From NCBI GenBank assembly GCA_017619635.1, contig JAFZRZ010000048.1, positions 1-56,254 of the forward strand: a DNA stretch of 56,254 bases, given 5' to 3'. This document shows positions 51,324 to 56,254 of the stretch, piece after piece; positions within the stretch are counted from its first letter, which is position 1, and every line of letters starts with the position of its first letter. Source of the stretch: Lachnospiraceae bacterium. GTDB lineage: Bacteria; Bacillota; Clostridia; Lachnospirales; Lachnospiraceae. The translations under genes were made by a program, and so were the position numbers. Below the pieces are notes generated by a model. It had not been told where the DNA came from, made no database searches, and saw only the letters and a program-made list of their open reading frames with translations.

Positions 51324-52928
51324 TCACTTTCTGCGATATATTCTGTAGGCTTTTGTCTCACCTTTGACCTCGAAGTTTTCCATAAGATAATCACTGTCAA
51401 ACGAGTCATGATATATGAGCATCGGCCAGTCACTCTGTTCAGTGTTTTCAAGGAATGCGTTACTTAAGATAACATATTCAGCCTCCTCAAATGAAGCTTC
51501 CTCGGGTTCGATATCGTAATAGAATTTAAGCACAAATCTCTGAAAATCATCAGTGTAGTAAATGCTGCTTATCTCATGCGGATCCCCGTCCATCACCTTA
51601 AGCACATCGGCTATATCATTCTCCCTGTCGGCAAGCTGGATCCTTGATGGTCTGTACCATGTGAAGATGAACACGGCGACCATTGCATAAAAGAACATGA
51701 GAAAATATATGCCCTGCTCAGCCATGGGATAAACCCTGTCTTCTCTCTTTAAATACTTCTTAAAGAGTTTAAATATCCGGGATACCAAAAACGGTGTCAT
51801 CACTCCGTATATCACTGCAAAGAAACTGAATACGCGAAGGTATGGCTGCACGCTCTGTACGATCAGCATAACAGGGATCGATATGCCAAAGACAGCCACT
51901 ATGACTCCACTCATGAATTCCCTTGACTTTTCATTATCATCCCTGTTTTCTTTTTTTCTTATGAATCCTGCGATATAAACAATTGCAAAGATGACTGAAA
52001 GCACACAGACTATGCATGTCACCCTGCCCATATAGCTTTCGGTATATGAATAATACTGATCGAACAGGCTCTCAAAGTATCCCCAAAGGCCCGTAACGAC
52101 CTCTTTTCTGTCTGAGCTTTGGATATAAGGAGTATCCAGCATGTACTGCATTCCCCTGCTAAAGGCAGCTGTGGGTGATGACTTTATAACATCCAGCTGG
52201 TACATTCCGAAGAAGCCGCTGTCCTCCTCCTTGCTAAGAAGATTTGATCCTATAGCCAGCCACACCAGCGAATACATGAAAAATGTGATGAGGGCACCTG
52301 CCACAGAAGCTGCGATAAGCTTAAACATCTTTTTGTATCTTCCTAAAGCCAGCAAGAAGAAACCGCCTGTAAGGCATACCGGGATCACCCAGTAGGTGCT
52401 GCTTGGTATCGTATAGAGTCCCCATGCGAGTGACACTGTCCATACTGCATAATATATGAACCTGTCTTTATCAAACGCTATAAGCATGAGCATGTTCATC
52501 GCGATGAGCAGACATGTGGTTGAAAGCGCATATCCTCTTCCCTGGAAAGCGAGCGAATACGGCATATATGCTCCTATAAAGCATGCCAGATACACAAGTT
52601 CATACTTCTTATCGATATGATTTGCAAGCTTATATATAAGGTATATATTAAGCGTTGAGCAAATGACAGAGACTGCCCTAAGTCCAAGGTAACTGTTTCC
52701 AAACAGGTCAACAAAAGCAGCCAGGACAGAATAACCCATATGATTATTCGGAACCGGCCAGTGAATGGCAGCATATACGGGGCCTCTAGATACAAAGTAA
52801 TAATATGTATAGAGCTCGTCATACCACGGTCTGTTCACAAACATGCTGTGACCGTAAGAGACTGCCATCGCAATGAGCAGGACGATAAGGCCCTTATGTT
52901 GTTTTGCATTTTCCTTTAATCTGTTCAT
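51324..52928 (-). CDS. GT-C membrane glycosyltransferase (PMT/ArnT-like)
   Basis: 534 residues with about ten transmembrane helices. The first external loop has the acidic NRPWYDELYTYYYF motif typical of the GT39/ArnT-type GT-C fold, and IHWPVPNNHMGYSVL follows. These enzymes move a sugar from a polyprenyl-phosphate donor to a protein, lipid or polymer outside the membrane. It follows the next glycosyltransferase by 5 bp and shares its layout (paralogue). Donor and acceptor unknown. Confidence 0.85.
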   Translation of the reverse strand: MNRLKENAKQHKGLIVLLIAMAVSYGHSMFVNRPWYDELYTYYYFVSRGPVYAAIHWPVPNNHMGYSVLAAFVDLFGNSYLGLRAVSVICSTLNIYLIYKLANHIDKKYELVYLACFIGAYMPYSLAFQGRGYALSTTCLLIAMNMLMLIAFDKDRFIYYAVWTVSLAWGLYTIPSSTYWVIPVCLTGGFFLLALGRYKKMFKLIAASVAGALITFFMYSLVWLAIGSNLLSKEEDSGFFGMYQLDVIKSSPTAAFSRGMQYMLDTPYIQSSDRKEVVTGLWGYFESLFDQYYSYTESYMGRVTCIVCVLSVIFAIVYIAGFIRKKENRDDNEKSREFMSGVIVAVFGISIPVMLIVQSVQPYLRVFSFFAVIYGVMTPFLVSRIFKLFKKYLKREDRVYPMAEQGIYFLMFFYAMVAVFIFTWYRPSRIQLADRENDIADVLKVMDGDPHEISSIYYTDDFQRFVLKFYYDIEPEEASFEEAEYVILSNAFLENTEQSDWPMLIYHDSFDSDYLMENFEVKGETKAYRIYRRK

Positions 52929-52933
52929 ATCAA

Positions 52934-54439
52934 TCAGTCTTCTTTTATACTGAGTTCATATATATTGAACCAGTATCTCTCAACAAGGCATTCCCCCGTG
53001 TACTCACAGGAAATACCCATATCTTCCCAGTTTTTAACTATCTCATCACGTACATTGAAGCTTCCTAAAAAATAAGTCTTTGTTTTGGATCCCACCAGCG
53101 CTTTTACCGCATCATCATCAACAGGATCACATCCAGGGAACATATCTTTTATCACATCAACAACTTCTCCCTCATAGATATATATATGATCTTTGGGAAG
53201 ATAAAATGCCGCGATAGTCGTCACATGATCAAAATTCGTGATCACATTGCTGCCTTCTTCTATATTTGAAAGCACCTCTTTTGCATTAACCCATGCCTCG
53301 GATTTCTTATTCTCCTCCGCAGTAAAGCCGCCAAATGATATGTAGCCTGCCATCACACATATCAGCATGACTGCATATACAATGCTGTCCTTCTTTTTAT
53401 AAACAAAGGTCTGGGCTATGTTAAGATACAGTATGCCAAACATAGGTATCATGTATCTGTATGTAAATATGGGACTTCCCATTATAGAGAACACAAATCC
53501 CACCGCTACTATCAGTGCTAAGGCTATGGGGCCGCAAAATACCGACAGTACCTCTGTCTTATCTGGTTTTTTTATCAAAAATGTCACATATGAAGCCGCA
53601 CACATGAGTATCATCACACCTGCGACAAAATATCCGAACTTCACATTTGCGATATCCGGAAGGAAGATGAACTTTAGACATCCGGGTATGCTCCTTAGAG
53701 TCATGGGCTGGATCCAGTAAGATCCCGTCACGGAGCTCATCTGCCTGTACATAGAAGGCAGCCAGGGCATATACGTAATTATCGATAAACCTATCATTAT
53801 AAGAACCGGCTTTACCGGTCTCTTATTTAGTATCATACCGATTAGTAGCATTATGTAAACTGCGATTATACCGACACATGCAAAATACTGTGTATAGGCC
53901 GCAGCCAAAGACATCAAAAAGAAAACAGCATATCTTATCATGCTCTCATCTTCTTTATTAAGTATATCTGTCATGGCTCCATACGCAAATGTTACAAACA
54001 TAAGAGCAAGGCTGTACATGCGTATCTCCACATAGTATGTGGCCATCTGAGGCATCATTGCCATCAGCAGTGAATAAAGCACTGCAGTCTGAAGATCAAA
54101 TCTTTTTCTCACCCAGGTGAACGCAAAGACAAGTATTGCTATAAAAGGCAGAAATGAGGCGATTTTGCAGGCCTGTATCTGAGAGGCACCAAATAACCCG
54201 AATACAGACATGCATCCTTTAAGATACATGTAATAGAGCGGCGGATGAACATCCCTAGCCGCCATGCGTAACATATCCCCAAGAGAATACTGTGCAAACT
54301 TTACCGAAAAGACTTCATCATACCATATGTCCGAGGTAGTCGTTTTGGCACAGATGAAGAAACCTGTCATAAACACATATGCAAGGATCAGATATGAGAA
54401 ATACCCGATCTTTGATTTTTTCTTCCTGTTCTCTTCCAT
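52934..54439 (-). CDS. GT-C membrane glycosyltransferase (PMT/ArnT-like)
   Basis: 501 residues with about ten transmembrane helices. TTSDIWYDEVFSVKFAQYS gives the catalytic-loop Asp/Glu, and AARDVHPPLYYMYLKG the second GT39-type signature (HPPLYY). The C-terminal part is a small extracellular domain. It is transcribed with the paralogue that follows. The starting ATG is preceded by only a weak ribosome site. Donor and acceptor unknown. Confidence 0.87.
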   Translation of the reverse strand: MEENRKKKSKIGYFSYLILAYVFMTGFFICAKTTTSDIWYDEVFSVKFAQYSLGDMLRMAARDVHPPLYYMYLKGCMSVFGLFGASQIQACKIASFLPFIAILVFAFTWVRKRFDLQTAVLYSLLMAMMPQMATYYVEIRMYSLALMFVTFAYGAMTDILNKEDESMIRYAVFFLMSLAAAYTQYFACVGIIAVYIMLLIGMILNKRPVKPVLIMIGLSIITYMPWLPSMYRQMSSVTGSYWIQPMTLRSIPGCLKFIFLPDIANVKFGYFVAGVMILMCAASYVTFLIKKPDKTEVLSVFCGPIALALIVAVGFVFSIMGSPIFTYRYMIPMFGILYLNIAQTFVYKKKDSIVYAVMLICVMAGYISFGGFTAEENKKSEAWVNAKEVLSNIEEGSNVITNFDHVTTIAAFYLPKDHIYIYEGEVVDVIKDMFPGCDPVDDDAVKALVGSKTKTYFLGSFNVRDEIVKNWEDMGISCEYTGECLVERYWFNIYELSIKED

Positions 54440-54478
54440 AACGCATATTCTACCACAACAGACGCATCTGTCTCAAGT

Positions 54479-54507
54479 TTGTTAATATGAGTGATTTATT
54501 ATATAAT
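54479..54507 (+). promoter_or_regulatory. Promoter of the third glycosyltransferase
   Basis: TTGTTA (54479-54484), 17-bp spacer, TATAAT (54502-54507) on the plus strand, in the divergent gap. Confidence 0.7.
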
Positions 54508-54544
54508 CTTTTATGGTTGTTTTTGTGAAAGGTATAAAGCATAA

Positions 54545-56038
54545 ATGAACACATCAAAAAAGTCATTTATCTGCATAATCGCGGTTTGTATCGTTACCGC
54601 CATCCTTCAGGCTTTCGGCTTTGAGGGATTTCATACATATACAAAGCTGATCATCGCCGGTATCTATGTCTTGGTATTCGGTATTGTCTTTGCACTTGTG
54701 ATTAGATTAAAAAAAACCGGTGAATATGCTCCCATGCTAATTATACTCGCAGGCATGCTCATCCATTCCTGGTACGTGCTTAACACAGGTATATATGACA
54801 GGCAGCACGATATCGGTAATATCACACAGTTTGACGACGGCATCACAAACGGCGGCCACCTCGGATATATAGAATACTTCGTAAAGAACAGACATATGCC
54901 TGACTTTGCACCCTTTGACGTGTTCGCCTATTATCATCCGCCTCTTCACCATATCCTGGCATCCGTGATCGTATCAATAAACCTGGCTCTCGGCATAGAG
55001 TATGCCACTGCCTTTGAAAGTGTCCAGGTATTGACTCTTTTATACTTTGGTATCTTATGCATTGTATCGTATAAGATATTATGTAAACTTAAAGGCGATG
55101 ATGATAAAGTATCTGTCCCTGCTCTTTCAGTAGTGTGTTTTCACCCTTCACTCATATTCATGTCAGGCTATCTTAACAATGACATGATCACACTCATGAT
55201 GACGGCTTTAACGATATATTTCTGTATCTCATTTATATATGAAAAGAACACCAAAAATCTTTTGTTTATCGCACTCTTTATGGGACTTGGTGCTCTTTGC
55301 AAACTCAATGCATGTATATATGCGCTTCCTACAGGAATACTCTTTCTTATGCACATCATCATGCTTTTTAAAACAGATGATAATGAGCAAAAAAAGAAAG
55401 ATCTTATAACGTGGTTTAAAAGATATCTTCTCTTTTTGATCGTATGTGCATCGATAGGTCTTTCGTTTGTCATAAGAAACCTTGTAAGATTCCACGAGAA
55501 ACCAGGTATCTTATCAGCAAACTCAGACTCTTTGCAGTATATGGGAAATGTAAGCCTGATAAAGCGTCTTTTTATACCGACAACACTCGATCTTGAATAT
55601 CCTTTTCACAGTGAATATGCAAAAGCCAGCACAAATGTATGGCTAATAACCCTTAAGACCTCGCTCTTTGGCGAGATGCGTCCCGATACAGGTAATACAG
55701 GTCTTATATTCTCACGTATCACGATAATTGCCGGTCTTTTGACAGCCATAGTGATGTTTGTGTTTATCCTATATTTATTTATCAGACTGATAAACAAAAA
55801 TGCCCAGCTTGGAGTATTTTTACTCTCAGCGTTCTGTACGGTGATCTTAAGTTTCATCGCATTCGTTATAAAGTATCCGTATACATGCAGCTGCGATTTC
55901 AGATATATCGCATCTGTTCTTATATTCTCAATGGTAGCATTAAGTTTGTCACATCACAAAAAATATCTGTATATGCTTAATATCTTTATGCTTGTAACCT
56001 CAAACATCTTTTTGTTTGTATTTGCTTTGAATTACTGA
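54545..56038 (+). CDS. GT-C membrane glycosyltransferase, divergent copy
   Basis: 497 residues, about eleven transmembrane helices. FDVFAYYHPPLHHILASVIV carries the HPP-type signature in the first large loop, with DRQHDIGNITQFDDG before it supplying acidic residues, as in GT-C enzymes such as GT39/GT83. It is only distantly like the two genes on the other strand. GAAAGG lies 11 nt before the ATG. With the two neighbours it suggests a locus for decorating a surface polymer. The gene ends about 25 bp before the structured sequence at the right edge. Confidence 0.82.
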   Translation: MNTSKKSFICIIAVCIVTAILQAFGFEGFHTYTKLIIAGIYVLVFGIVFALVIRLKKTGEYAPMLIILAGMLIHSWYVLNTGIYDRQHDIGNITQFDDGITNGGHLGYIEYFVKNRHMPDFAPFDVFAYYHPPLHHILASVIVSINLALGIEYATAFESVQVLTLLYFGILCIVSYKILCKLKGDDDKVSVPALSVVCFHPSLIFMSGYLNNDMITLMMTALTIYFCISFIYEKNTKNLLFIALFMGLGALCKLNACIYALPTGILFLMHIIMLFKTDDNEQKKKDLITWFKRYLLFLIVCASIGLSFVIRNLVRFHEKPGILSANSDSLQYMGNVSLIKRLFIPTTLDLEYPFHSEYAKASTNVWLITLKTSLFGEMRPDTGNTGLIFSRITIIAGLLTAIVMFVFILYLFIRLINKNAQLGVFLLSAFCTVILSFIAFVIKYPYTCSCDFRYIASVLIFSMVALSLSHHKKYLYMLNIFMLVTSNIFLFVFALNY

Positions 56039-56061
56039 TCGGTCTTTCTGATTCATGCACA

Positions 56062-56254
56062 GTCGCCACCACCCCTATAAGGGGTGGCTAGAGGCGCTGG
56101 GTATAACCCCCTAGTTCCCGACAGCGTCTCAAGGCGCCCTTGCCTTTCTCTCCGTTCAAGCCACTATTGCACTTGACGCGTTGCTTATGCCCATGAATGG
56201 GCGTTTGTACTACTTCGACTTAACCCTTAAAAGGGTCTTCATACTCTTTCACAC
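56062..56254 (-). mobile_element. Structured non-coding end of a possible IS200/IS605-type element, cut by window edge
   Basis: GC-richer than its surroundings and full of short hairpins: CCACCCCT-ATA-AGGGGTGG (56069-56087) nested inside CGCC/GGCG arms, GGG-TATAA-CCC (56099-56109), GCCCAT-GA-ATGGGC (56189-56202) and ACCCTT-AA-AAGGGT (56223-56236). No coding frame spans it. On the minus strand a frame open from the window end reads VKEYEDPFKG and stops at 56220. Tight stem-loops at the right end, read as the 3' part of an RNA coming from beyond the window, resemble right ends and omega-RNA scaffolds of TnpB elements. No transposase is visible, so another structured RNA is equally possible. Confidence 0.35.

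Overview
The window looks like chromosome from a low-to-mid-GC anaerobic Firmicute of the Lachnospiraceae type (Butyrivibrio-like gut or rumen bacterium). This is inferred from a class III ribonucleotide reductase, a FeoA-FeoB fusion, a threonine T-box, an infC-rpmI-rplT leader attenuator, a lipoprotein GH9 glucanase and tRNA genes without encoded CCA. No 16S or database comparison was possible. Most genes lie on the minus strand.

Layout. 1-2150 is accessory. It holds a 13-bp tandem repeat array cut by the window edge, a small promoter/10-codon ORF/terminator unit, a truncated Cys-rich surface protein, the 3' end of a tyrosine integrase, and three tandem copies of an integration scar against the 3' end of tRNA-Met. 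2151-2435 is a tRNA-Val/tRNA-Met operon with a perfect hairpin in its leader. 2438-6040 is translation: infC (AUU start) with leader attenuator, rpmI, rplT, then thrS behind a T-box. 6218-8530 is a GH9 glucanase, followed by a GNAT gene, tRNA-Trp, radA, an unknown 136-aa protein and clpC. 13972-22780 is a long co-directional cluster joining pyrimidine (pyrF, pyrE) and purine (purE, purM, purN, purD) genes with an M29-like peptidase and an SH3b membrane protein. 22859-25252 is nrdD with a thioredoxin-like tail, preceded by a paired NrdR operator.

25476-37127 holds a TPR lipoprotein, a SulP transporter, an acyl-CoA ligase/MoxR/DUF58/transglutaminase operon, a methyltransferase and a DUF3298-type lipoprotein. 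37259-45287 holds a CapA-like protein, a flavoprotein, a lipoprotein, a chemoreceptor, FeoAB and a phosphoribosyltransferase. 45372-49742 is a two-gene signalling module: a LacI-like receptor lacking any output domain and a FIST/degenerate-GGDEF/EAL protein. 49897-51252 is tRNA-Arg followed 18 bp later, with no terminator, by an SH3b gene. 51324-56038 carries three GT-C-like membrane glycosyltransferases. The last 200 bp are structured non-coding sequence that may be the end of an IS200/IS605-type element.

The best candidates for something new are the receptor/FIST-EAL pair, the tRNA-mRNA fusion transcript, the hairpin in the tRNA leader, the left-edge repeat array and the right-edge structured RNA. 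Gene products were assigned by reading motifs; no homology search was run.
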